Positions 1 to 6,390 are shown, numbered from the stretch's first letter. The stretch: 8,966 nucleotides of DNA from an uncultured Bacilli bacterium (GCA_934096785.1 CAKONA010000037.1:1-8966); one strand, 5' to 3'. Made by a program: numbers and translations. The notes: generated by a model from the letters alone, not told the origin.

Positions 1-1
1 T

Positions 2-1123
2 GACTTTAATGTACTTTTTATGATTATTGGTACGATGGGGACCGTTTCATTATTTATAGAGTCAAAGATGCCTGCTTTACTTTCAGATATAATAATAAGT
101 AAGGTTCCTAATACTAAGTGGATGGTTGTTGCTCTTTCAGTGTTTGCTGGTATAGTTTCTGCGTTTGTTGATAATGTTGCGACTGTACTTATGATAGTAC
201 CTATTACACTGATAGTTGCTAAAAAGCTTAAGGTTTCTCCTGTACCTATTGTTATAAGTGTAGCAATATTTTCTAATATAGAGGGTGCTGCTACATTAGT
301 TGGAGATACTACTTCTATATTACTTGCTGGACATGCTGATATGAATTTTAATGATTTCTTTTTCCTTGATGGGAAGGTTGGATTATTCTTTATAACACAG
401 GCTGGTATGATTGCTTCTGCTGTTATGTTAATGTTCTTGATGAGAAAGCATAATAAGAAGATTGATACTGATAATAGGACTAAAGTTACTAATTACTATT
501 CTAGTGTATTATTAGTTGGAACTATTATTGCTTTGATACTTGCGTCATTTATACCTAATAAGCCAGAACTAACTAATGCATTTATATGTATGATATTCTT
601 TGTAGTAGGACTTGTTATTAAATGGTTTAAGGAAAGAAACTTTGACGGAATTAAGGATACACTTAAAGAGATTGATATGAGTACTATATTGTTGCTTGCT
701 AGTTTATTTGTAATAATTGGTGGTATTAAGGAAACTGGTGTTATAAATAAGATAAGTGACTTTATAGTAAGTATTGGTGGAAGTAATGAGATTCTTATAT
801 TTACGCTTATATTTGTTATATCTGTACTTGTGTCTGCGTTTATTGATAATATTCCTTATGTGGCTACTATGTTACCTGTTATATCTTCATTAACTTTGGC
901 TACTGGAATTAATCCATATTTATTATATTATTCATTAATAATAGGAGCTACTCTTGGAGGTAACTTTACACCTATTGGGGCTTCTGCGAATATTGCTGCT
1001 TTAGGCATTTTGAAGAAGAATGGATATGAGGTTAAACTTAAAGAATATTTAAAATATAGTATACCTCTTACTCTAGCGGCTTCTATAACTGGTTATGTAC
1101 TTACTTTATTAGTATTTGGATAA
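2..1123 (+). CDS. SLC13/ArsB/NhaD-type permease, 5' end outside the window
   Basis: Polytopic membrane transporter of the ion-transporter (ArsB/NhaD/SLC13) superfamily; the substrate cannot be read from sequence (arsenite, Na+/H+ or dicarboxylate are all possible). The frame is open to the left edge and gives 373 visible residues, so the Met at 20 is internal and the N-terminus is missing. Numbered from the first visible codon, the hallmark pseudo-symmetry is clear: SAFVDN (53-58) is mirrored by SAFIDNIPY (278-286), each followed a few residues later by a Pro. The re-entrant-loop motif NIEGAATLVGDT (92-103) is mirrored by GGNFTPIGASANI (319-331). About ten hydrophobic segments are visible, with a charged cytoplasmic linker (RKHNKKIDTDNRTK) between the halves. 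It is followed at once by a terminator, so it probably ends its own transcript. The family is well supported, the specificity is not. Confidence 0.88.
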   Translation, partial: DFNVLFMIIGTMGTVSLFIESKMPALLSDIIISKVPNTKWMVVALSVFAGIVSAFVDNVATVLMIVPITLIVAKKLKVSPVPIVISVAIFSNIEGAATLVGDTTSILLAGHADMNFNDFFFLDGKVGLFFITQAGMIASAVMLMFLMRKHNKKIDTDNRTKVTNYYSSVLLVGTIIALILASFIPNKPELTNAFICMIFFVVGLVIKWFKERNFDGIKDTLKEIDMSTILLLASLFVIIGGIKETGVINKISDFIVSIGGSNEILIFTLIFVISVLVSAFIDNIPYVATMLPVISSLTLATGINPYLLYYSLIIGATLGGNFTPIGASANIAALGILKKNGYEVKLKEYLKYSIPLTLAASITGYVLTLLVFG

Positions 1124-1148
1124 ACTATAATTAACTTTATAGTTTTTT
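1123..1148 (+). terminator. intrinsic terminator after the permease gene
   Basis: An 8-bp perfect stem, AACTATAA (1123-1130) with TTATAGTT (1137-1144), encloses a 6-nt loop and runs into six T residues (1143-1148). It starts on the last base of the permease stop codon. The stem is AT-rich, so termination may be partial. Confidence 0.6.
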
Positions 1149-1149
1149 C

Positions 1150-1179
1150 TTGACTTAGAGAGTGCTTTTATAGTATTAT
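1150..1179 (+). promoter_or_regulatory. sigma-A-type promoter of the kinase-fold gene
   Basis: TTGACT (1150-1155) and TATTAT (1174-1179) are separated by 18 bp and lie directly after the terminator T-run. Transcription would start near 1186, leaving a leader of about 16 nt that holds the SD sequence AGGGG (1192-1196). Confidence 0.55.
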
Positions 1180-1201
1180 AGACGCATTTATAGGGGAAGG
1201 T

Positions 1202-1951
1202 ATGGAAAAGATAGTTGCTGATGAAGTTATATTAAGAATGTACCCTACTTTGAATGAGTGTGTACATCATGAAAGTGAAATATATAAAATGGGTGATGAT
1301 GTTTTATATAAAGTTCTTTTGTATGATAATAGACTTATGAGAGAAAGAACTGTTAGGGAACTTGGAAATTATTCTAATTCCTTTTGTTGTCTTCCTAGTG
1401 GTATACTTTATAATGAAAATGATGAGTTTATTGGACTTAGTATGAAGTACTTAAAGAAGTATAGAAATAGTGATAAAATTATATTTGGTGATTTATCTTA
1501 TAAGGAGAAGTTACTAGTTGCTAGAAATGTAGCTAGTGCGATTGAAAAAATGATTAATGATGGTATTTTATATTGGGATGTTCACTTTGATAATATTTTG
1601 TATGACATGGATGGGAATATTAAAGTAATTGATATGGATAGTGTTAGATTTAAGAGTGATTATAAGCCTGGTGGTTTTGAAAGCAGAACTTATGATAGTT
1701 ATAGACTTGCTACTGAGGTTATTCTTTCTTATATATCTAAAATGAATATAATGGAACTTACTAGAAGTATTGGTGAAGATGAGTTACTTGAAGTACTTAA
1801 CACTGTATTTGATGGAGAGATGATTACATTACTTAATAGTGTGTTTGGTTACTCTAGTGAGATTGTTCCTCCTAGTCAAATACTTGATAGTGTTCATGAA
1901 AGTGATTTAATAAAATTAAGGAAAAACATGATGAAAAAGTTTATAAAGTAG
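1202..1951 (+). CDS. protein-kinase-like fold protein, uncharacterised
   Basis: A 249-residue soluble protein with the ordered landmarks of the protein-kinase/aminoglycoside-phosphotransferase fold. A beta-strand Lys (YK37VLL) and a candidate alpha-C Glu (RE53L) are followed by a hinge-like stretch near residues 76-86. The catalytic loop D126-V-H128-F-D-N131 has the D-x4-N spacing of HRDxxxxN, and D144-M-D146 sits at the DFG/DxD magnesium site after NIKVI. All core catalytic residues are therefore present and it could be an active ATP-dependent kinase. The last 80 or so residues are helical and without known motifs. The DVHxDN loop is closer to small-molecule or RIO-like kinases than to Ser/Thr kinases, but the substrate is unknown. 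The start is fixed by AGGGGAAGG just upstream. Its stop codon directly abuts the lexA -35 box. No terminator separates it from lexA, so read-through is possible. Confidence 0.8.
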   Translation: MEKIVADEVILRMYPTLNECVHHESEIYKMGDDVLYKVLLYDNRLMRERTVRELGNYSNSFCCLPSGILYNENDEFIGLSMKYLKKYRNSDKIIFGDLSYKEKLLVARNVASAIEKMINDGILYWDVHFDNILYDMDGNIKVIDMDSVRFKSDYKPGGFESRTYDSYRLATEVILSYISKMNIMELTRSIGEDELLEVLNTVFDGEMITLLNSVFGYSSEIVPPSQILDSVHESDLIKLRKNMMKKFIK

Positions 1952-1980
1952 TTTACAAACAAATATTTGTATGTTATTAT
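1952..1980 (+). promoter_or_regulatory. lexA promoter
   Basis: TTTACA (1952-1957) and TATTAT (1975-1980) have an ideal 17-bp spacer, and TGT just before the -10 gives an extended -10 element. The -35 starts on the base after the upstream stop codon. The SD sequence AGGAAGTG (1987-1994) and the lexA ATG follow. Confidence 0.72.
1955..1974. promoter_or_regulatory. probable LexA operator (SOS box) inside the lexA promoter
   Basis: A 20-bp imperfect palindrome with 9 of 10 pairs matching has a perfect 12-bp core, ACAAATATTTGT (1959-1970). The only mismatch is 1958/1971. It fills the spacer between the -35 and -10 boxes, where repressor binding would block RNA polymerase. LexA repressing its own gene is established; that this element is the operator is inferred from position and symmetry. 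It differs from the Bacillus box built on GAAC-N4-GTTC. Confidence 0.6.
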
Positions 1981-1999
1981 TTAAGTAGGAAGTGATTTT

Positions 2000-2617
2000 A
2001 TGGAGAAACTTACTAGAAAACAAGACGAAATTTTAACTAATATTAAAAAATTTATTGCTGAATATGGATACTCACCTACTATACGTGAGTTATGTGAAAT
2101 ATGTGATCTTAGTAGTACTGCGACTATGTTTGTACATTTAAAGAATCTTGTTAATAAAGGTTATATTAGTCAAACTGAAAGTAAATTTAGAACTATTGAG
2201 TTAAATGTGCCTAATGAGTATGAAGAAAAAAATGAGTCTGTTATATCTGTTCCATTACTTGGTAAGGTAGCGGCTGGTAACCCTATTGAGGCTATTGAAA
2301 GACCTAATGAGTTCTTCTCATTACCTAGGGAGTTAGTTCCACAAAATCATGAAGTATTTACTTTAGAAGTTAATGGTGAATCTATGATAAATGTTGGTAT
2401 ATATGATGGTGATATTGTTATTGTTAAAAGACAAGAAGATGCTAATAATGGTGAGATAGTTGTAGCTATGACTGATGAGAATGAAGTTACTCTTAAGAGG
2501 TTTTATAAGGAAAGGGATCATATAAGATTACAACCTGAGAATGATTATTTGGAACCTATTATATTAGGTAATGTAACTATTCTTGGTAAAGCAATTGGTC
2601 TTTATAGAAAGATTTAG
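2000..2617 (+). CDS. lexA: LexA repressor, SOS-response regulator
   Basis: Transcriptional repressor of DNA-repair genes that cleaves itself when RecA filaments form after DNA damage. The 205-residue length is typical of Bacillota LexA. The N-terminal winged helix-turn-helix (about 1-66) opens with LTRKQDEIL and contains SPTIRELCE and a recognition helix near residues 39-51. A linker leads to the C-terminal S24-type autoprotease. The scissile Ala92-Gly93 lies in KVAAGNP, the nucleophile is Ser128 (GESM), and the general base is Lys166 (VTLKRF). All catalytic elements are present, so cleavage should be functional. The start is set by AGGAAGTG at a normal distance. It has its own promoter with a palindromic operator and a strong terminator directly after the stop. 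Confidence 0.97.
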   Translation: MEKLTRKQDEILTNIKKFIAEYGYSPTIRELCEICDLSSTATMFVHLKNLVNKGYISQTESKFRTIELNVPNEYEEKNESVISVPLLGKVAAGNPIEAIERPNEFFSLPRELVPQNHEVFTLEVNGESMINVGIYDGDIVIVKRQEDANNGEIVVAMTDENEVTLKRFYKERDHIRLQPENDYLEPIILGNVTILGKAIGLYRKI

Positions 2618-2625
2618 ACGAAGTG

Positions 2626-2656
2626 AAAAGGTTGATAATTAAATCAACCTTTTTTT
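2626..2656. terminator. bidirectional terminator between lexA and the convergent rhomboid operon
   Basis: An 11-bp perfect stem, AAAAGGTTGAT (2626-2636) with ATCAACCTTTT (2643-2653), encloses a 6-nt loop. On the plus strand it ends in a T-run through 2656 (lexA side). On the minus strand it ends in TTTT. The 3' arm lies inside the last codons of the minus-strand gene that ends at 2639, so both transcripts share one hairpin. Confidence 0.85.
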
Positions 2657-3121
2657 ATATGTTTTTTCATATATATCTTTTTCATTATATTGGTGGTATC
2701 TTATAGCACAATCTATTTCATTTGTGATTCCCATTAGTTGTTTTGCTTGTTCATCGGTTAGTTTCATTCTTTGTGCGATTCTTAGTTGTCTTAACTGATT
2801 ACCTGACTCTATTATTGATGCGACTATTTCTTCTTTTGGAATTACTCTTAATATTTTGTATTCTTCTGCGACATACATGTCGTAGTATCCATAGTATTCA
2901 TCATCGTATTCTTTTATTTTACCTGATGCTTCTATTAGTGCTATTTCTAGTTCTTTATTGAAGTCGTCGAAGTTTCTAAGTGTGTCTTCTGGTCTTTTGC
3001 AGAAGTGAAATCCATTTTTACTCCATTTGACTTCTCCATCTACTTTGTATATTTTACCTATTTCATGTTTTATTCCGAAGCTGTCTATTAGGCCTTTTAA
3101 AAATACTTTGTATCCGTACAT
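2639..3121 (-). CDS. small DUF7666-like protein, function unknown
   Basis: A 160-residue soluble protein. I recognise a pattern of an uncharacterised family often met in phages and mobile DNA (DUF7666-like): an N-terminal KGLIDSFGIKHEIGKIY (9-25), then GFHFC (37-41) followed by the P-E-D helix, then LIEASGKI (62-69). The Cys and His in GFHFC are the most conserved-looking residues, but no catalytic role is known to me. The C-terminal half is rich in charged and polar residues and contains a helical stretch (RQLRIAQRMKLTDEQAKQLMG). Its ATG shares one base with the stop of the rhomboid gene (TAATG) and no SD precedes it, so it is probably translated by re-initiation after the rhomboid. The 3' end runs into the shared terminator. 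The gene is certain from the tight coupling; the family call is moderate. Confidence 0.72.
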   Translation of the reverse strand: MYGYKVFLKGLIDSFGIKHEIGKIYKVDGEVKWSKNGFHFCKRPEDTLRNFDDFNKELEIALIEASGKIKEYDDEYYGYYDMYVAEEYKILRVIPKEEIVASIIESGNQLRQLRIAQRMKLTDEQAKQLMGITNEIDCAIRYHQYNEKDIYEKTYKKRLI

Positions 3122-4257
3122 TATTTTGTAAATACCATATATAGCATAGCAAGTGTCATAAGTATGAATACAATAATACCATTTACTCTATCTGAGGTTC
3201 TTCCTTTATCCCCTATTCCGATTGCCATTGATATTAAGACTCCTCCGATTAATCCACCAATGTGTCCTGAAATGTCTATTCCAGGTATCATAAATCCTAT
3301 TCCTAGGTTAAGTATGATTGCTGGTAATACTTGGCTTCTAAGTAGTCCTTGTAGTGTAGCTCTATAGTAGTATGTGAAGTATGCGATGCTTCCAAGTAAA
3401 CCGAAGATTGCACCTGAAGCACCCATGCTTATTGTATTTGAACTCATGAATGCACAGCTAAACACGCTTCCAAGAAGTCCACTTAGTAAGTATATAATTA
3501 GGAATTTTGTTTTACCATAATATCTTTCTACTTGTGGACCTAGTATATATAATGCGTACATGTTAGATGCGATATGTAAAAGGTCAGCATGTAGGAACAT
3601 TGATGAAAATAGTCTATATATTTGTCCTAGTTGTACTGCTTCGTAGTCGTTTGCTAGTGCATAGAATAATTCTCCATCAGCATCATACATTAATAAGAAT
3701 AAATATACCATAATATTTAGAACTATAAGCATATAAGTTATTACTGGTTTTTTAGGACTAAATATTTTAGATAGTCTCTTCTCTTTCTTTATTGTATTTT
3801 GATTCATGTCTTCTGTTAATTTAAAGAATTCTACTGGGTCAACTTCATCAGTTAGTTCTGCGTCTTTGACTTTTGGAAAGAATTCTTTTACGAATTTATT
3901 CTTTTTGAAGTCGTTCATTTTTTCTATTTTGATTGTTTCAATGTTTTTTTCTTCTAGTACTTTTACGTTTTCTCCAGTATCTAAAAGTAGGTTTAGCATG
4001 TTCATTCTAAATGATAGTGTGCTTTTCTTTATACTTTTCATTATACTTTTAGCTTTGTATGTATCTGTTTTTAATTGTTCTTCGTTATGAATATAGTTAG
4101 TGTTTATTCTTATAAGTTTTAAATCACTTTGCATGTTTTCTAACCATATTTCGTTTTCTAAACCATTTATTATTATTGGTTTATAGTCTTCTTCTGTTAT
4201 GAAGTAATGTACTAGTTTTAGTATTACATCATCTTTTTTATCTATTTTTATATTCAT
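3121..4257 (-). CDS. rhomboid-family intramembrane serine protease, GluP-like
   Basis: Integral-membrane protease that cleaves membrane proteins within or near transmembrane helices. The 378 residues begin with a soluble cytoplasmic domain (about 1-170), followed by seven predicted membrane segments (6+1 topology). Catalytic Ser281 lies in GASG (TM4) and His332 in SGHIGG (TM6). The oxyanion-loop motif H223-x4-H228-x3-N232 is present, so it should be active. The N-terminal cytosolic domain and 6+1 layout resemble B. subtilis GluP (YqgP), but the C-terminal TPR region of that protein is absent, as the chain ends right after TM7. I chose the ATG at 4257 because AAAGGAAG (4262-4269) sits 4 nt upstream. 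An upstream in-frame ATG at 4329 lacks an SD and would overlap the divergent gene. It is co-transcribed with the next gene through a 1-nt overlap. Confidence 0.93.
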   Translation of the reverse strand: MNIKIDKKDDVILKLVHYFITEEDYKPIIINGLENEIWLENMQSDLKLIRINTNYIHNEEQLKTDTYKAKSIMKSIKKSTLSFRMNMLNLLLDTGENVKVLEEKNIETIKIEKMNDFKKNKFVKEFFPKVKDAELTDEVDPVEFFKLTEDMNQNTIKKEKRLSKIFSPKKPVITYMLIVLNIMVYLFLLMYDADGELFYALANDYEAVQLGQIYRLFSSMFLHADLLHIASNMYALYILGPQVERYYGKTKFLIIYLLSGLLGSVFSCAFMSSNTISMGASGAIFGLLGSIAYFTYYYRATLQGLLRSQVLPAIILNLGIGFMIPGIDISGHIGGLIGGVLISMAIGIGDKGRTSDRVNGIIVFILMTLAMLYMVFTK

Positions 4258-4279
4258 AATACTTCCTTTCAATAATATT

Positions 4280-4308
4280 ATTTTACTATTAATCATAGTA
4301 TTAGTAAA
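4280..4308 (-). promoter_or_regulatory. candidate promoter of the rhomboid operon
   Basis: On the minus strand, TTTACT (complement of 4303-4308) and TAAAAT (complement of 4280-4285) are 17 bp apart. They point to the rhomboid ATG and its SD. The element lies in the 62-nt divergent gap shared with the TspO-like gene, for which no convincing promoter was found. Confidence 0.45.
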
Positions 4309-4319
4309 GAGGTGATGAG

Positions 4320-4787
4320 ATGAAAACATATCTTAGACAGATAGTAATGTTTACACTAATATTGTTTTTTTGGTTATTAAGTGGGTTCTTATTTAAGTAT
4401 GATTCTGATTTTTATAGTTTACTTAAACTACCTAGTTTTGCACTTAGTGGTAAGTGGATTAGTATTATATGGTTTATTATTTATATACTTAATTCTGTAA
4501 GTATTGTTATTATTAGTAAAAGCGTTAATATTCTTAAGAGTAAGGATTACTTGTATATATTGCTTACTAATTATTTTGCTAATCAGTTATTTATGTATTT
4601 CTTCTTTTATTTGATGAGTCCATTCTTAGGTTTTGCGATTACTACTATTGTAATGATGACAAGTGTATTCTTATTTATTGAGAGTAAAAAGATATCAAAA
4701 GTTTCTTCTTACTTTTTGATACCTTATATTATTTACAGTATTTATGCTTTTGTATTGATGGCTACTGTTTATTTTATGAATTTTTAA
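4320..4787 (+). CDS. tspO: TspO/MBR family membrane protein (diverged)
   Basis: A 155-residue protein with five hydrophobic segments and almost no loops, the size and topology of the TspO/peripheral benzodiazepine receptor family. These proteins bind porphyrins and related ligands. Family landmarks are FYSLLKLPSF (31-40, matching the W/Y-x2-L-x-KP-x-F region), W46, W51 with IIY (53-55), the polar NYFANQLFMYFFF stretch (84-96), and IPYIIY (134-139). Many of the usual tryptophans are replaced by Tyr, Phe or Ile; only W19, W46 and W51 remain, so ligand binding may be altered. The start is fixed by GAGGTGAT (4309-4316). It is transcribed divergently from the rhomboid. Its last 14 bases overlap the 3' end of rluD on the other strand. 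No clear plus-strand terminator follows. Confidence 0.78.
   Translation: MKTYLRQIVMFTLILFFWLLSGFLFKYDSDFYSLLKLPSFALSGKWISIIWFIIYILNSVSIVIISKSVNILKSKDYLYILLTNYFANQLFMYFFFYLMSPFLGFAITTIVMMTSVFLFIESKKISKVSSYFLIPYIIYSIYAFVLMATVYFMNF
4686..4721 (-). terminator. candidate rluD-operon terminator lying inside tspO
   Basis: On the minus strand, TATCAAAAAGT (4721-4711) pairs with ACTTTTGATA (4702-4693) around an 8-nt loop, with one bulged base. This is followed by TC and TTTTT (4690-4686). It begins about 50 nt past the rluD stop and within tspO codons 125-134. Confidence 0.5.
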
Positions 4788-5673
4788 ACATATCTAGTAT
4801 TTCCATAAATTCTTTTTCAGGAGGACAGGAGAATTCCATGAATTTTTTTGTTATTGGATGGTTAAATCCTAGGTATTCTGCGTGTAGCATTTGTCCGTAG
4901 TTGTTTATTATTTTCTTTTTACCATATACTGGGTCATTTACGACTGGATGGCCAATGTATTCCATGTGTACTCTTATTTGATGTGTTCTTCCTGTTTCTA
5001 GTACTAGTTCTATTAGTGTAGCATTTTTGTATCTTTCTAGTACTGTGAAGTTTGTAGCGGCATTCTTAGCGTTTTCATCTGTTACGGCCATTTTCTTTCT
5101 ATCTAGTTTGCTTCTTCCGATTGGGGCTACTATTCTACCTTTACTGTTATCTATAACTCCATGTACTAGTGCTATGTATTTTCTTTTGATTGTTTTATCT
5201 TTGAAGTCTTTTGATAGTATTCTATGTGCTTTGTTTGTTTTTGCGATAAGTAGGATTCCTGATGTATCTTTATCTATTCTGTGTACTATTCCGCATCTGT
5301 TTTCTCCGGCTTCTGTTGATAGTTCGTCTGTGTAACCCATTAATGCATTTACTAATGTACCTGTTTGGTTTCCATTACCTGGATGAACTACCATACCGCT
5401 TTTTTTATTCACTACCATTATGTCATTATCTTCATAAAGTATATCTAATGGAATATTTTCTCCTTTAACAGTTGTATCTACACTTAAGTCATCTATTTTT
5501 ACTATGTCTCCTGTTTTAAGGGTATATCCTCCTTTTACTATATTGTCGTTTACTGTTATTTTACCGCTTTTTATATTCTTAAGTAGAAAACTTCTGCTTT
5601 CTTCAGTGTTTTCTGTTAAGAATATATCTAGTCTTTTTAAATTATCTTTTTCTTCGATTACTAACTTTTTCAC
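4774..5673 (-). CDS. rluD: RluD-type 23S rRNA pseudouridine synthase
   Basis: RluA-family enzyme that isomerises uridine to pseudouridine, probably in 23S rRNA; the exact target positions are inferred from the family only. About 299 residues, the usual length. An N-terminal S4 RNA-binding domain (roughly 10-70: KRLDIFL, SRSFLLKNIKSGKITVND) precedes the catalytic domain. The catalytic Asp is in HRIDKDTSG (Asp134 counted from the GTG start), and RTHQIRVHM, the motif near the active-site cleft, follows about 95 residues later. I chose the GTG at 5673 because AAAGG (5683-5687) is 9 nt away. An ATG at 5682 would add three residues but touches that SD with no spacer. It overlaps the end of lspA by 32 nt, so translation is probably coupled. 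The lspA-rluD pairing is widespread in Bacillota (B. subtilis lspA-ylyB). Confidence 0.93.
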   Translation of the reverse strand: MKKLVIEEKDNLKRLDIFLTENTEESRSFLLKNIKSGKITVNDNIVKGGYTLKTGDIVKIDDLSVDTTVKGENIPLDILYEDNDIMVVNKKSGMVVHPGNGNQTGTLVNALMGYTDELSTEAGENRCGIVHRIDKDTSGILLIAKTNKAHRILSKDFKDKTIKRKYIALVHGVIDNSKGRIVAPIGRSKLDRKKMAVTDENAKNAATNFTVLERYKNATLIELVLETGRTHQIRVHMEYIGHPVVNDPVYGKKKIINNYGQMLHAEYLGFNHPITKKFMEFSCPPEKEFMEILDMFKNS

Positions 5674-6127
5674 TTCTACCATCCTTTACTATAATATACA
5701 TAAGTAATATAACGCCTATTGTTATAAATGTATCTGCTAAATTGAATACTGCCATTTCTCTTTTAAATAATGTAAATGAGATATAGTCTATTACGTATCC
5801 TCTAAATATTCTATCTATTAGGTTTCCTATGGCTCCTGATATAATTAATGAAAGTGATAATACTGAAACTTTTGAATCTATGTTTCTTCTTATTTCATTA
5901 ATAAGGTAATAAAGTAGTATTACTGTTAAGATTACTAAAAAGTTTGTATTATTTCCTAGGAAACCAAATGCTGCTCCAGTGTTTTTTACGTATATGAACT
6001 TTAAAAAATTATTAATTATAATGACAGGGTTATTTACTACAGTTTTAAGTACTAGTAGTTTTATTCCTTGGTCAATAAGTATTAATAATGTAATTAATAA
6101 ACTAATTATAAAATATTTCTTTTTCAT
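5642..6127 (-). CDS. lspA: lipoprotein signal peptidase (signal peptidase II)
   Basis: Membrane aspartyl protease that removes the signal peptide from lipoproteins after Lgt has lipidated the conserved Cys. The 161 residues form four predicted membrane helices, a normal length. All signature blocks are present: D19-x3-K23 in TM1, KNTGAAFG (48-55), GAIGNLIDR (98-106), the first catalytic residue Asp114 in GYVIDYI, and the second, Asp132, in FNLADTFI. A basic tail (SEKVSNRRKR) ends the protein. It follows ylmC by 22 nt. No SD precedes its ATG, and a promoter-like element sits right at the start, so the message may be nearly leaderless. The 3' end contains the SD and start of rluD. Confidence 0.97.
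   Translation of the reverse strand: MKKKYFIISLLITLLILIDQGIKLLVLKTVVNNPVIIINNFLKFIYVKNTGAAFGFLGNNTNFLVILTVILLYYLINEIRRNIDSKVSVLSLSLIISGAIGNLIDRIFRGYVIDYISFTLFKREMAVFNLADTFITIGVILLMYIIVKDGRSEKVSNRRKR
5683..5687 (-). promoter_or_regulatory. SD site deciding the rluD start
   Basis: AAAGG on the minus strand is 9 nt upstream of GTG 5673 but directly abuts ATG 5682. Normal spacing favours the GTG. The site lies inside the lspA coding region. Confidence 0.6.
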
Positions 6128-6134
6128 ATTTAGT

Positions 6135-6163
6135 ATTGTAGCATATTTTCTAAGATATATCTA
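6135..6163 (-). promoter_or_regulatory. candidate internal promoter giving a near-leaderless lspA mRNA
   Basis: On the minus strand, TAGATA (complement of 6158-6163, 4 of 6 consensus matches), a 17-bp spacer and TGC-TACAAT (complement of 6135-6140, extended -10). The predicted start falls one or two bases before the lspA ATG. The -35 box lies in the last codons of ylmC. Confidence 0.4.
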
Positions 6164-6380
6164 TAAGTATTACGTCTTCTCCTAATTTTTTTATTTGAGT
6201 GAATTTTATTGATAGCTCTTCACTAGTACTAAGTAGGTTTCTCATAAATGATGCTCTTTCTATTACGAATTTAATCATATAACCATTAGTTGGGTCAAAT
6301 TCTACGTCTATTATTCTTCCTACTTTTTTACCATCTTTTATATTTATAATATCTTTTCTTTGTAATTCTGATAGTTTCAT
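6150..6380 (-). CDS. ylmC: YlmC/YmxH family PRC-barrel sporulation-associated protein
   Basis: A 76-residue small soluble protein of the PRC-barrel type. It starts KLSELQRKDIINIKDGKKVGRIIDVEFD, the typical opening of the YlmC/YmxH family, and ends IKKLGEDVILIDI, the family's closing strand. Its biochemical role is unknown. Members sit next to sigG or other sporulation genes in many Bacillota, and the position directly after sigG (11 nt) matches B. subtilis closely, where ylmC lies just beyond sigG. The stretch before its ATG (6381-6391) has no SD; instead a TATAAT box overlaps the sigG stop codon. It is probably co-transcribed with sigG, with the internal box as a possible second start. Family call firm, function not. 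Confidence 0.88.
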   Translation of the reverse strand: MKLSELQRKDIINIKDGKKVGRIIDVEFDPTNGYMIKFVIERASFMRNLLSTSEELSIKFTQIKKLGEDVILIDIS

Positions 6381-6390
6381 ATTAAAGTAT

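Noticed and set aside
1136..1193. Three TTTATAG direct repeats (1136-1142, 1167-1173, 1187-1193) as a possible regulator-binding array
   Set aside because: Spacing is irregular (31 and 20 nt), the unit is only AT-rich 7-mers, and the first copy belongs to the terminator stem. Chance is sufficient.
4284..4308. Inverted TTACTA/TAGTAA repeat in the rhomboid-tspO divergent gap as an operator
   Set aside because: Only 6-bp arms in very AT-rich DNA, partly accounted for by the promoter boxes. No second copy was found to support it.
4258..4329. N-terminal extension of the rhomboid gene to an ATG at 4329
   Set aside because: There is no SD, it would overlap the divergent tspO start, and it would cover the likely promoter. 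ATG 4257 has a proper SD.
4831..4849. AATTC-CAT-GAATT followed by T-run as a plus-strand tspO terminator
   Set aside because: A 5-bp AT-rich stem with a 3-nt loop is too weak. It lies in conserved rluD coding sequence and may be incidental.
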